From contig JAEDFS010000014.1 in assembly GCA_016297895.1 (NCBI GenBank), positions 1 through 41,820 on the forward strand: a DNA stretch of 41,820 bases, read 5' to 3'. The stretch's first letter is position 1; every line of letters starts with the position of its first letter. A model generated the notes under the pieces. It made no database searches, had not been told where the DNA came from, and was given only the letters and a program-made list of their open reading frames with translations. Made by a program: the position numbers and the translations under genes. Shown piece after piece: positions 26,501-33,831 of this stretch. Origin of the DNA: Marvinbryantia sp. GTDB taxonomy: Bacteria > Bacillota > Clostridia > Lachnospirales > Lachnospiraceae.

Positions 26501-26841
26501 CCTCCGGAGATCCAGGGTCCGGTCAGTCCGACAAGAGCCGGCTTGATCACATGGTTATAATACACAAAATCATAACCGTTTGTTTTGTCATAAGCTCTCT
26601 GGATCCTGCCTCCAAGCTCCGGCAGCACCATTACTTTCAGGTACTGATTTTCCAGATACACTGCCTTCCAGGCTTTGTCCTTCTTCGTATCCTCTATTTT
26701 CTCAATGACCGGATAAGGATATACTCTTCCGGAACTTCCCTGGTACACACGTTTTTCCGAAAAAATCGGATTCTTCTCCGCTGCACCGATTTCGTAGGTG
26801 GGAATGATGACCTCTTCTTCCCAGATTCTTACGTCTTCCAT
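23551..26841 (-). CDS. DUF5107 and TPR-repeat protein, probable carbohydrate-active
   Basis: A 1096-residue protein without signal peptide or membrane segment. Residues about 1-400 match the DUF5107 type, a beta-sandwich related to galactose-mutarotase-like folds, with LPELGGRI, YNHVIKPALVGLTGPWISGG and EFNWPQHHRPT blocks rich in aromatic and His residues. Residues about 400-470 form a beta-rich linker. From about 480 to the end there are many 34-residue TPR-like helical repeats (for example AYYDLGLTLFCQKRYDEAYDAFFKA). GGAGGG precedes the ATG at 26841. It is transcribed alone from a promoter that mirrors that of the ABC importer, divergent from an AraC gene. It may process the sugar delivered by that importer. 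The exact reaction is unknown to me. Confidence 0.85.
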   Translation of the reverse strand: MEDVRIWEEEVIIPTYEIGAAEKNPIFSEKRVYQGSSGRVYPYPVIEKIEDTKKDKAWKAVYLENQYLKVMVLPELGGRIQRAYDKTNGYDFVYYNHVIKPALVGLTGPWISGGIEFNWPQHHRPTTYLPVDYAVTEHEDGSKTVMINDVDQMYGTKGIASFTLYPDKAYIEIRGQLYNRTPMAQTFLWWANPAVAVNDQTQSVFPPDVHAVMDHGKRDVSKFPIATGVYYKHDYSAGVDISRYKNIPVPTSYMAEKSDFDFVGGYDYGKEAGILHVADHHISPGKKQWTWGCGDFGKAWDRNLTDEDGPYIELMTGVYTDNQPDFTWLKPFEEKTFKQYFMPYKKVGYVKNATIDAMVNMEIGEQEVSLCVYTTGAEKDVKVILEQKGSVVFEDTADISPVAVYEKQVPLQVKEKTELTVRVKNAQGRELVAFTPLEEKIPKMPEPAQAAKDPKEIQTCEELYLTGLHIEQYRHATYLPDDYYLEGLKRDEGDIRLNTAYGMLLLRRGLLTESEKYFRKALERMTWKNPNPYNSEAYYDLGLTLFCQKRYDEAYDAFFKATWSNEQQEMSFYYLAAIAAGKGAYPLALELAEKGLVKNSHNIKARGLKALILRKLGRIEEAKAWIKENKQVDPFDYVSGFEETLLASEEEREEKRQALKAQMRNFHQNFIQAAIDYMESGAFEEAYGILNLCDAQWPMLDYFRAACLYGMGQEEKAGELVEKADACDPYCCFPNRLEDIAVLELAAKLRPELPKSYYYAGNLWYDKRQYDKAKEAWETSARLDDTYPTVLRNLALVYYNKYQLPDKAKEVLERAFALDPTDCRIFLELDQLYKKLEYSVEERLEFYEKYPDTFVKRDDVFIEYITLQNFTGNHEKAYELLMSRKFHPWEGGEGKATTQYTRALVEMAKKAITVEDYAKAEQLLEQALVYPENLGEGKLEGTKDNHINYYLGVVKKALGKEEEAEKLFAAASTGTDEPAGMMFYNDQPADMIMFQGMALRELGEPVASNSRFYKLISYGEAHIYDEVKMDYFAVSYPDLLIFDENFTKKNKAHCCYLCGLGNLGLGNKEKAKTCFEETLKLDPHHLLAKLYLKDAE

Positions 26842-26895
26842 ATTGCCCTCCTTGATATATTTTTATTGCCTTTTCTTACTTTCTGTGTTAATGTC

Positions 26896-26924
26896 ATTAT
26901 ATCCTGTTTTTTACGCATATTCAT
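26896..26924 (-). promoter_or_regulatory. AraC-type activated promoter of the DUF5107 gene
   Basis: Perfect TATAAT (minus strand, 26896-26901) with a poor -35 ATGAAT (26919-26924) at 17-base spacing. The bad -35 beside direct-repeat half-sites (26934-26959) fits activator dependence. Confidence 0.75.
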
Positions 26925-26933
26925 TATCTGAAT

Positions 26934-26963
26934 TTGCTTATAAGTTTAAAAAAATTGCTGTTT
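26934..26963. promoter_or_regulatory. Direct-repeat operator for the AraC regulator (copy 1)
   Basis: Two TTGCT half-sites (26934-26938 and 26955-26959; AGCAA on the minus strand) start exactly 21 bp apart, two helical turns. The proximal one lies 9 bases from the -35. The 21 bases 26943-26963 are identical to 31620-31640 upstream of the importer. Direct repeats at this spacing are typical of AraC-family binding. Confidence 0.72.
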
Positions 26964-26979
26964 ATAAAGGAGTCATTTT

Positions 26980-27837
26980 ATGCGTTCCAAAGAAGCTCTT
27001 GTAAAACCCGATTCCGATTATTATCTCTATCAGCCCAGTACGGCTGCCACCCGGATCTATCTGTACCCGATCGTTCTGGGACACTTTTATTACCAGGCCG
27101 GCTATCATCTTCAGCGTTCTCATTATGACAGCTTTCTTCTGATGCATGTCCACAGGGGATCCTGTCGGGTCCGCCTTCAGGGACAGTTTGAGACCGTTCC
27201 CCGGGACAGCTTTCTCCTTCTTGACTGCTATGAGCCCCACGAATATGAATATCAGGAAGATTCGGATGTGTCCTGGATCCATTTTGACGGTCCTCTTGCC
27301 CGGAGCTACTATGAACTGATCACCGCCAGCCACGGAAATATCATCAGCTCCGGCAATCTCTATCCTCTCTTCCGGGAAGCGGAAAACATCCTGACTCTGT
27401 TCCGGAACTCAAAACCCATCAAAGAAGCAGCGGTGTCCGAATCCATTACCCGTATTCTTACTTCCCTGCTGAATATCCGTTCCGACAATGGCAGCAGCTT
27501 TTCCCATTCCAAGATCGTGGAAAATTCCCTGGCCTACATCAATGAACACTTCAGTGAACCGCTTTCTCTGGACGTTCTGGCAAAGAACTCCAATATGAGT
27601 CCCTATCATTTTACCAGGGTCTTCACCGCAGAGACCGGCTTTACTCCACACCAGTACCTGATCGCCACCCGGATCAATTCTGCCAAATTCCTGTTAAAAA
27701 CACCGGATATTCCCATCAAGGAAATTGCGTTTAGTTCCGGCTTCAACAGTGAGAGCAGCTTCTGCTCCACTTTCAGGAAATGGGAACATATGACACCCGG
27801 AGAATTCCGTGACCGAACGCTGTCCGGCTGCTCCTGA
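26980..27837 (+). CDS. AraC-family transcriptional activator (cupin sensor)
   Basis: A 285-residue regulator. Residues about 15-160 form an AraC-type cupin ligand domain (GYHLQRSHYDSFLLMHVHRG). Residues about 180-285 form the double helix-turn-helix domain, including LSLDVLAKNSNMSPYHF and IKEIAFSSGFNSESSFCSTF. AAAGGAG precedes the ATG. It is divergent from the DUF5107 gene and convergent with the importer's binding-protein gene. The direct-repeat sites upstream of both targets make it the probable activator of both. Its own start region overlaps copy 1 of the operator, so autoregulation is likely. Confidence 0.9.
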   Translation: MRSKEALVKPDSDYYLYQPSTAATRIYLYPIVLGHFYYQAGYHLQRSHYDSFLLMHVHRGSCRVRLQGQFETVPRDSFLLLDCYEPHEYEYQEDSDVSWIHFDGPLARSYYELITASHGNIISSGNLYPLFREAENILTLFRNSKPIKEAAVSESITRILTSLLNIRSDNGSSFSHSKIVENSLAYINEHFSEPLSLDVLAKNSNMSPYHFTRVFTAETGFTPHQYLIATRINSAKFLLKTPDIPIKEIAFSSGFNSESSFCSTFRKWEHMTPGEFRDRTLSGCS

Positions 27838-27852
27838 GATAGAATCCACCGA

Positions 27853-27882
27853 AAAAGGGGACTGCCGATGCAGCCCCCTTTT
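27853..27882. terminator. Bidirectional terminator between araC and the binding-protein gene
   Basis: AAAAGGGG, one mismatch, CTGC / GCAG, one mismatch, CCCCTTTT with loop CGAT. The convergent genes end 15 bases to its left and about 35 bases to its right. T runs follow the stem on both strands. Confidence 0.9.
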
Positions 27883-27916
27883 CTTTACCTTTTACACGGG
27901 AAATTCAGATCTCTGC

Positions 27917-28909
27917 TTATTCAGCGTAGCTTCCCATTACCTCTTTGTAATTTTCCGGAGTAACAACTACAGCATCAACTGCAGTTTCCATCTCAACTTC
28001 TTCACCAGCGATCAGTTTCTGAAGAACTTCTACAGAACCTGCACCAACAGACTCAGAAGAGAAGTATGCAGATGCTTTCATACATGTTCCGTCAGCACCT
28101 TTATCATTCCACTCGTCTTTTGCCATGTATGCGCCAAGACCTACTACACATGCATTTGCATCCAGACCTGCTGTCTCCAGAGCACGGCATGCACCGATCG
28201 TACCTTCTTCGTTTGCTCCGGTTACCAGCCATGTGGTGATCTGCGGATTTGCTGTGATAACTGCTGCTGCAGCGGTGTTGCCCTTATCTGTTGTTCCGTC
28301 ATAGTCTGCGTAGAAGATATTGTCTGTGGAGAAGTCCGGGCAAAGTTCTGTGAACTTGTCATATTCACCCTCTGCACGAGGTACACAGCTGGATACGGTA
28401 TCCATGGTCATGATCAGAAGACCAACTTCTTCTTTGCCTACCAGGTCATTTTCTTTTGCATAGTTAGCCAGCCATTCGCCGTTTGCTTCACCGATTACGT
28501 ATGCATTGATACCAACCCACGGTGCCAGCTTGTTGCCTTCATCATCCTGCAGAGCATCATCAGCTGCTACGATGGGGATACCTGCTTCTTCTACTTTGTC
28601 GATGGTTGCCTGAGACAGTGTCTGATCGGGAATACAGGTAACAATTCCGCTTGCCTTGTTTGCAATTGCATTATCGATTGCTTTCAAGTACTCTTCCGGG
28701 TTCATCTTAGCGTCAACATAAATGAATTCTCCGCCTGCTTCTTCTACAGCCTTCTGTGCTGCTGCTCCCTCATCGATAAACCATGTCTGGTCACCTGCTT
28801 TGTAGATACCATACACAACCAGATCCTCTGCACTTACAGTCATGCTTCCTGCTGCAAGACCTGCTACTGTTGCTGCTGCCAGTACTACGCTCATCACTTT
28901 CTTATTCAT
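27917..28909 (-). CDS. Sugar ABC transporter substrate-binding protein (AraF-like)
   Basis: A 330-residue extracytoplasmic binding protein of the Peripla_BP_4 type. By eye it aligns with E. coli L-arabinose-binding AraF in several places (ASGIVTCIPDQTLS, TTWLVTGANEEGT, DAVVVTPENYKE). An arabinose- or galactose-like sugar is therefore likely. A signal peptide spans about residues 1-27 (MNKK, hydrophobic core, VSA then acidic). The peptide has no lipobox cysteine, unusual for a Gram-positive binding protein. The ATG at 28909 is chosen for AAGGAGG 8 bases upstream. It is the last gene of the importer operon, 123 bases after the permease, a gap with small hairpins. Confidence 0.88.
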   Translation of the reverse strand: MNKKVMSVVLAAATVAGLAAGSMTVSAEDLVVYGIYKAGDQTWFIDEGAAAQKAVEEAGGEFIYVDAKMNPEEYLKAIDNAIANKASGIVTCIPDQTLSQATIDKVEEAGIPIVAADDALQDDEGNKLAPWVGINAYVIGEANGEWLANYAKENDLVGKEEVGLLIMTMDTVSSCVPRAEGEYDKFTELCPDFSTDNIFYADYDGTTDKGNTAAAAVITANPQITTWLVTGANEEGTIGACRALETAGLDANACVVGLGAYMAKDEWNDKGADGTCMKASAYFSSESVGAGSVEVLQKLIAGEEVEMETAVDAVVVTPENYKEVMGSYAE

Positions 28910-28940
28910 TTTTTCGTCCTCCTTAAGATTTTTTATACAA

Positions 28941-28957
28941 TCACACGTTCTGTGTGA
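28941..28957 (-). other. Hairpin ahead of the binding-protein cistron
   Basis: TCACAC / GTGTGA, 6-bp stem with a 5-base loop, in the 123-base gap between permease and binding-protein genes. A second small one, GCAC-GAA-GTGC, lies further upstream in the same gap. Possible mRNA stabiliser for the distal gene. Confidence 0.4.
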
Positions 28958-29032
28958 GAGATTCATATTGATATTTTGATCCCTGTGATACACGGATTTC
29001 TCCGCACTTCGTGCTCTTGACCCGGTATCCTG

Positions 29033-30040
29033 TTATTTGATATTTCTCATGCTTGCTTCCAGAAGTTCCTTCTCACGTCTCTGCTTACGGATATAGTCGG
29101 AAGTCAGAGCGAACAGGAGCAGGGCTCCACGGGCTACATACTGCCAGAATGTAGATACGTTTACCATGATCAGTCCGGTGTTGAATGCCTGGATCAGGAT
29201 TACACCAAGAACCGTACCGAACATGTCGCCGACACCTCCGGCAAAAGATACACCACCCAGAATAACAGCTGTGATGGCATCAAACTCCAGGTTCACATTT
29301 GCTGCGGGCTGTCCGGAATTCATACGGGATGAGAACACGATACCGCCCAGGGCAGTCAGCACACCGATGAGGATAAAACATTTTGTAACGATTCTCTGAG
29401 GATTCAGTCCTGCCAGTCTGGCTGCCTCCTGGCTGCCTCCGATCGCATAGACGCTTCTTCCGAATTTCGTCTTTGCCAGGACAAATCCGAATACTACGAA
29501 AGCAATGATCATCAGCCATACGGAAACCGGAATCGTTAAGAATCTTGCTTTTCCGATTGCCAGGTAAGCCTTGTTGCTGATGGAGATCGGTTTACCATCG
29601 CAGATAATATAAGCAAAGCCGCGGACAATGTTCTGTGTAACCAGTGTTGCGATAAATGCTTCCAGTCGGATCTTGTTGACCATCCATGCATTAAACAGAC
29701 CTGCCAGAATGCCGGCTGCGATTACGATCAGGATCGTCAGGATCAGAGGAACGTCCATGGAAAGCAGCAGTGCTGCCAGGGTTCCGCAGAATGCTGCCAG
29801 AGATCCCGGAGACAGGTCGTTCTGTCCTGCAATGATCAGATAGGTATGTCCCACTGCTACCAGCCCTACCAGGGAAGCAGCAACCATCAGGTTTACCATG
29901 TTGGTCCATGTCAGGAAGTTCTTATTCAGACATGTAAACAATGCAAATACGGCAATGATCGCCACGATCAGGATCAGCTTGTCACCGCCGATCACACTCA
30001 GTATGCCTTTTTTCTCTTTTTTTGTTTCAATATTACTCAT
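29033..30040 (-). CDS. Sugar ABC transporter permease (RbsC/AraH family)
   Basis: A 335-residue membrane protein with about 8-10 hydrophobic helices. It carries the BPD_transp_2 motif region GGSQEAARLAGLNPQRIVTKCFILIG cut short here (GGSQEAARLAGLN) and GVSFAGGVGDMFGT. It forms the channel of a pentose/hexose importer with the ATPase encoded just upstream, whose end it overlaps by 8 bases. GGGGGAAG precedes the ATG at 30040. It is the single permease gene, so the transporter probably uses a homodimeric channel. Confidence 0.92.
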   Translation of the reverse strand: MSNIETKKEKKGILSVIGGDKLILIVAIIAVFALFTCLNKNFLTWTNMVNLMVAASLVGLVAVGHTYLIIAGQNDLSPGSLAAFCGTLAALLLSMDVPLILTILIVIAAGILAGLFNAWMVNKIRLEAFIATLVTQNIVRGFAYIICDGKPISISNKAYLAIGKARFLTIPVSVWLMIIAFVVFGFVLAKTKFGRSVYAIGGSQEAARLAGLNPQRIVTKCFILIGVLTALGGIVFSSRMNSGQPAANVNLEFDAITAVILGGVSFAGGVGDMFGTVLGVILIQAFNTGLIMVNVSTFWQYVARGALLLFALTSDYIRKQRREKELLEASMRNIK

Positions 30041-31541
30041 TCGCTTCTTCCCCCATCATTCCCAGACTTAACAGCTTATCTTCGGTCGCCTCTTCTCTTG
30101 AGACTTCCCCGACGATCTTCAGAGTTTTCATAACAATGATCCTGTCGGAGAGTCCGATCACCTCAGGCATTTCCGAGGAGATCAGGATGACACCCAGTCC
30201 CTGCTTTGCAAATTCGCAGATCATTGTATAAAACTCGGATTTTGCTCCTACATCGATTCCCTTAGTAGGTTCATCCAGAATCAGAACCTTCGGGTTGGTG
30301 GCGATTCCTCTGGCAACGATACATTTCTGCTGGTTGCCGCCGGACAGCTCCACGATCTTCTTATCCGGAGAAGGCGTCTTTACCCGGAAATCCCGGATTC
30401 CCTTTTCTGCGGCCGCCTCTTCCTTTTTCCCGTCTATGACGCCCAGTCTGTTGGAATTCTGATCCATCAAAGCAATGTTGATATTTCCTGCCACACTTAA
30501 GTTGCTCAGGATCCCCTGAAGCTTTCTGTCCTCCGGAACCAGTACGATTCCGTTATCCATCGCTTCCTTCGGGCTCCGGCTGATGATCTTCTTCCCTTCC
30601 AGATACACCTCGCCGGTCTTCATCTTATCCGCCCCGATGATGGCTCTCATCAGCTCCGTTCTTCCGGCACCAACCAGGCCCGAAAATCCAAGAACTTCAC
30701 CTTTATGTAATACAAAAGAATTTTCCTTCACATAATCAGAAGAAACACCCTTTACCTCCAGGAGCACATCACCGATCTTATCATTTCTGTCCAGATTATT
30801 AAAGATATCTCCCAGATCCCGTCCCACCATCATTTTGATCAGCTGCTTCTCCGGCACCTCTTTGGTCACTACGGTATCCACATACCGTCCGTCCTTGAAG
30901 ATAGCCACTTTATCTGCGATCTGCTGGATCTCTTTCATACGATGGGAAACATAGATAATGATCTTTCCCTGCGCCTTCAGTTTTTCAATAATTTCAAACA
31001 GGCTGTCGATCTCCGCATCACTTAAGCTGGCTGTCGGTTCATCAAAACAGATGACCTTCAGATTGTCACGGCTGTATGCCTTCATAATCTCCACCATCTG
31101 CTGATAGGCGATACTCAGATCCTTCACCTTCGTCGTCGGTGAGATCGGAAGTCCGAAATCGTCAATGATCTCTTTCGCCATCCGGTTTGCCTTGGATTTA
31201 TCGATCACTCCAAACCTGTTTGCCGGCATCCGGCCCAGATAAATATTCTCCGCCACACTCAGCTCCAGCAGGATCTGACGTTCCTGATAAATAACGCTGA
31301 TGCCCTCTGCAATTGCTTCATTAGGTGAATGGAAATGCTTCTGCACGCCATCCAGCAGATATTCACCCTTTGTCGGCTGATAGTCTCCGTTGAGCACCTT
31401 CAAAAGCGTGGACTTCCCGGCTCCGTTCTCACCAAGGAACGCCAGCACTTCTCCGCCGTATGCCTTAAAGCAAATATCGTCCAGCGCCTTTACTCCAGGG
31501 AAATACTTTGAGATATTTTTAAACTCAAGTACACTGCTCAT
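30033..31541 (-). CDS. Sugar ABC transporter ATPase (RbsA/AraG family, two domains)
   Basis: A 502-residue tandem ATPase. Domain 1 has Walker A GENGAGKST at residues 38-45 and Walker B VICFDEPTAS. Domain 2 has a degenerate Walker A GLVGAGRTE, signature LSGGNQQK and Walker B VLILDEPTKG. This asymmetry, with one probably non-hydrolysing site, is usual in the family. GGAGG precedes the ATG at 31541. It is the first gene of the ATPase-permease-binding protein operon. Confidence 0.94.
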   Translation of the reverse strand: MSSVLEFKNISKYFPGVKALDDICFKAYGGEVLAFLGENGAGKSTLLKVLNGDYQPTKGEYLLDGVQKHFHSPNEAIAEGISVIYQERQILLELSVAENIYLGRMPANRFGVIDKSKANRMAKEIIDDFGLPISPTTKVKDLSIAYQQMVEIMKAYSRDNLKVICFDEPTASLSDAEIDSLFEIIEKLKAQGKIIIYVSHRMKEIQQIADKVAIFKDGRYVDTVVTKEVPEKQLIKMMVGRDLGDIFNNLDRNDKIGDVLLEVKGVSSDYVKENSFVLHKGEVLGFSGLVGAGRTELMRAIIGADKMKTGEVYLEGKKIISRSPKEAMDNGIVLVPEDRKLQGILSNLSVAGNINIALMDQNSNRLGVIDGKKEEAAAEKGIRDFRVKTPSPDKKIVELSGGNQQKCIVARGIATNPKVLILDEPTKGIDVGAKSEFYTMICEFAKQGLGVILISSEMPEVIGLSDRIIVMKTLKIVGEVSREEATEDKLLSLGMMGEEANE

Positions 31542-31572
31542 ATCCTTTCCCTCCTTACGTTATCTGTTTTTT

Positions 31573-31601
31573 ATTATAGCCCTCCCTGTACGGTATTTCA
31601 T
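31573..31601 (-). promoter_or_regulatory. AraC-type activated promoter of the sugar importer operon
   Basis: Perfect TATAAT (31573-31578, minus strand), 17-base spacer, poor -35 ATGAAA (31596-31601). The layout is identical to that of the DUF5107 promoter. Confidence 0.75.
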
Positions 31602-31610
31602 TACTCGAAA

Positions 31611-31640
31611 TTGCTATGCAGTTTAAAAAAATTGCTGTTT
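31611..31640. promoter_or_regulatory. Direct-repeat operator for the AraC regulator (copy 2)
   Basis: TTGCT half-sites at 31611-31615 and 31632-31636, starts 21 bp apart, proximal site 9 bases from the -35, as in copy 1. The 21 bases 31620-31640 match 26943-26963 exactly. Confidence 0.72.
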
Positions 31641-31756
31641 TTGTGCAGTATGTTTGTCAATTTCATATTCATCTCTGTTTTTCTGTCATTTTAACGAACT
31701 TTTCGCCCGGTTTTCTTTCATGCATCCGTAAATTCTGTCTCTTTCACAGGTTTTTA

Positions 31757-31785
31757 TTGCGCAGATTCTTCTTTTGCGTTACAGT
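31757..31785 (+). promoter_or_regulatory. Candidate promoter of galM
   Basis: TTGCGC (31757-31762), 17 bases, TACAGT (31780-31785). Moderate match, about 50 bases before the galM ATG. The 31542-31834 gap otherwise holds only the importer promoter and operator. Confidence 0.5.
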
Positions 31786-31834
31786 ATTTTCAAAAACTGC
31801 ATGATATTCGCACCGAAAGGAGAACAATCACACA

Positions 31835-32923
31835 ATGATTATCAAAAAATTTGTATCCGCATCCGGCAGTTCCCTGCTGATTCAGCTGATCTGTCAGGAC
31901 GGATTTTCTCTGACCCTGTCTTCCCTGGGAGCCTCCATTCGACAGATTCTCTGCCCCGTGGGTTCCTCTCGCTTACAGAATATTGCGCTTTCTTTTTCCG
32001 AGGAAGAAGACTGGCGATCCAATTCCCTGTATGCCGGCGCCACCCTGGCTCCCACGGCCGGGCGTATCTCAAAAGGACTGCTTCCCCTGAAAAACGGCAT
32101 TTGTCAGCTTTCCAGAAATGAGAATAACTGTCACAGCCTTCACGGCGGCTTCCACAACGCCTCTTTTCAGAACTGGGAGCTTCTGTCGGCAGAGCAGACA
32201 GACTCTTGCGTCTGTGTCACTTTCACTCTTACGCTTCCTGACGGTCTGGACGGTTTTCCCGGGAACCGGCAGCTCAGAGCGATCTACACCCTGGCAGAAC
32301 AGCATGTCCTGACCCTGCGCTATGAAGCTCTTTCCGACCGGGAGACTTATTTTAACCTCTCCAATCACTGTTACTTTAATCTGTCCGGTGATTTTTCCAG
32401 GTCTGCGAAAGATCACATTCTTAAGATCCGTGCCGGACGCTGCCTCGTAAACGCTCCTGACTTTATCCCGGAAGGGTCTCAGAATGTCACCGACACACCT
32501 TTTGATTTTCGCCAGCCCACGTCTCTTAAGGAACAGCAGGACCGCTTTCCCGGAGACGATCAGCTTTTACGGAATCAGGGATATAACCACGGATTTATCC
32601 TGGATCATCGGTCTCTCCGATCCTGCGATGCACCGTCATCAGAAATGCCGGAGAGCACAAAAGCCGATCTGATCTGTACTCTGCCGGGCAGCCCCGTCAC
32701 CCTTTCCATCTCTTCCGATGCTCCCTGCATGGTGCTCTATTCCGGCGGATATATTCCGGAAGGGCTGGCTCTCGCAGGCGGACAGTACTCAGTTCCTTCC
32801 TGCGCCCTGGCCTTTGAATTCCAGGATTATCCTGATGCTCCCGGAAGCCATGGTTTTCCCTATGAAACCACTCCCTCAGGCACTCTCTGGAACCGGACTA
32901 TTGCGTATCGGTTTGAGTACTGA
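31835..32923 (+). CDS. galM: Aldose 1-epimerase (mutarotase)
   Basis: A 362-residue cytosolic galactose-mutarotase family enzyme interconverting the alpha and beta anomers of an aldose. Expected active-site residues are H103 (SLHGG), H178 (NLSNHCYFNL) and the base E328 (ALAFEFQDYPDAP); LAPTAGRISKG is typical near the N-terminus. The ATG at 31835 has AAAGGAG 12 bases upstream, rather far but with no better alternative. It reads toward the sugar-acid operon and its last 26 bases overlap the end of the araC gene on the other strand. Anomer conversion would serve either the imported sugar or the dehydrogenase of the neighbouring operon. Confidence 0.92.
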   Translation: MIIKKFVSASGSSLLIQLICQDGFSLTLSSLGASIRQILCPVGSSRLQNIALSFSEEEDWRSNSLYAGATLAPTAGRISKGLLPLKNGICQLSRNENNCHSLHGGFHNASFQNWELLSAEQTDSCVCVTFTLTLPDGLDGFPGNRQLRAIYTLAEQHVLTLRYEALSDRETYFNLSNHCYFNLSGDFSRSAKDHILKIRAGRCLVNAPDFIPEGSQNVTDTPFDFRQPTSLKEQQDRFPGDDQLLRNQGYNHGFILDHRSLRSCDAPSSEMPESTKADLICTLPGSPVTLSISSDAPCMVLYSGGYIPEGLALAGGQYSVPSCALAFEFQDYPDAPGSHGFPYETTPSGTLWNRTIAYRFEY

Positions 32924-33803
32924 TCTGCTTCTTAATCTGCTTTTCCTTCCAGCTGAAACGGTAGGCGGATGGGGACATGCCGATCTCTTCCCGGAAGATC
33001 CGGCAGAAATACTGGGGTGTCCCGTATCCTACTTCCAGAGCAATCCCGGTAATGCTCTTATCGGTCTCCCACAGAAGCTCCTTTGCTTTATTGAGACGCA
33101 GGGTCTGTATATAGGCAGAGCAGGGCATGCCGATCTCTTCTGTGAAATACCTGCGCACAAACCGGGAGCTGATTCCGCGCCCGGCAGCCAGTTTTTCAAT
33201 CTGAAGCGGTTCGTGATAATGTTCCTGTATATACTTCATGAGATCACGTATTTTTTCATTTCTGACTCCGGCCATGCCATTTTGCATCTTACCGGTATGA
33301 TATCCCAAAGCCGCAATGAGCTGAAGGACCGAAAGATCCAGAAGCGCTGCCCTGTAGGTCTCTCTGTCATTTCTGTGATGCCTGGACAGCTGCTCCATGA
33401 CAGGCACAAGATCCTCGCAGTCCCTGATAAGACGATAGGGAACCTTTCTGTCACAAAAGGGAAATATCTCTTTCATGCTTTCCGGAATCTCTACGCTCAT
33501 CTCTGTCTGCTGTATTTTACAGCCGCTTTTGGCATCTACCAGAAATCCATGCTTCCAAAACGGCGAGATCACGATGCACTCCCCCACCTTCAGGGGCACA
33601 TATTCTTCCTCAAAGATCATCATGCATTTCCCGCTGAGCACATAATTGATCTCATACTCCACGTGACTGTGCGCTTCATAGCGGTAACTGGGCAGGAAAC
33701 GGTAAGCCCCGGATTTTCTCACATCCATTTTCCCGACGCCTTCCTTCCATATCTTCATCAGCAGTTCCTGTATTCTGTCCATGGCATTTCCCGCCCTTCC
33801 CAT
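32898..33803 (-). CDS. AraC-family regulator of the sugar-acid operon
   Basis: A 301-residue regulator with an N-terminal cupin domain (RYEAHSHVEYEINYVLSGK at about residues 42-60) and a C-terminal double helix-turn-helix (about 195-295, including LQIEKLAAGRGISSRFVRRYF and GIALEVGYGTPQYF). It is the last gene of the operon, 28 bases after the RraA-like gene. The start is uncertain: ATG 33803 or an ATG seven codons later are both possible. It probably responds to the sugar or acid degraded by the operon. Its 3' end overlaps galM by 26 bases. Confidence 0.88.
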   Translation of the reverse strand: MGRAGNAMDRIQELLMKIWKEGVGKMDVRKSGAYRFLPSYRYEAHSHVEYEINYVLSGKCMMIFEEEYVPLKVGECIVISPFWKHGFLVDAKSGCKIQQTEMSVEIPESMKEIFPFCDRKVPYRLIRDCEDLVPVMEQLSRHHRNDRETYRAALLDLSVLQLIAALGYHTGKMQNGMAGVRNEKIRDLMKYIQEHYHEPLQIEKLAAGRGISSRFVRRYFTEEIGMPCSAYIQTLRLNKAKELLWETDKSITGIALEVGYGTPQYFCRIFREEIGMSPSAYRFSWKEKQIKKQISTQTDTQ

Positions 33804-33831
33804 TTTCTATCATCCGCCGGAAGCTTAAGTC

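Noticed and set aside
27809..28957. 382-codon Cys-rich plus-strand frame opposite the binding-protein gene
   Set aside because: The cysteines come from reverse-complemented GCA/ACA codons of the Ala- and Thr-rich binding protein. The frame also crosses a strong terminator.
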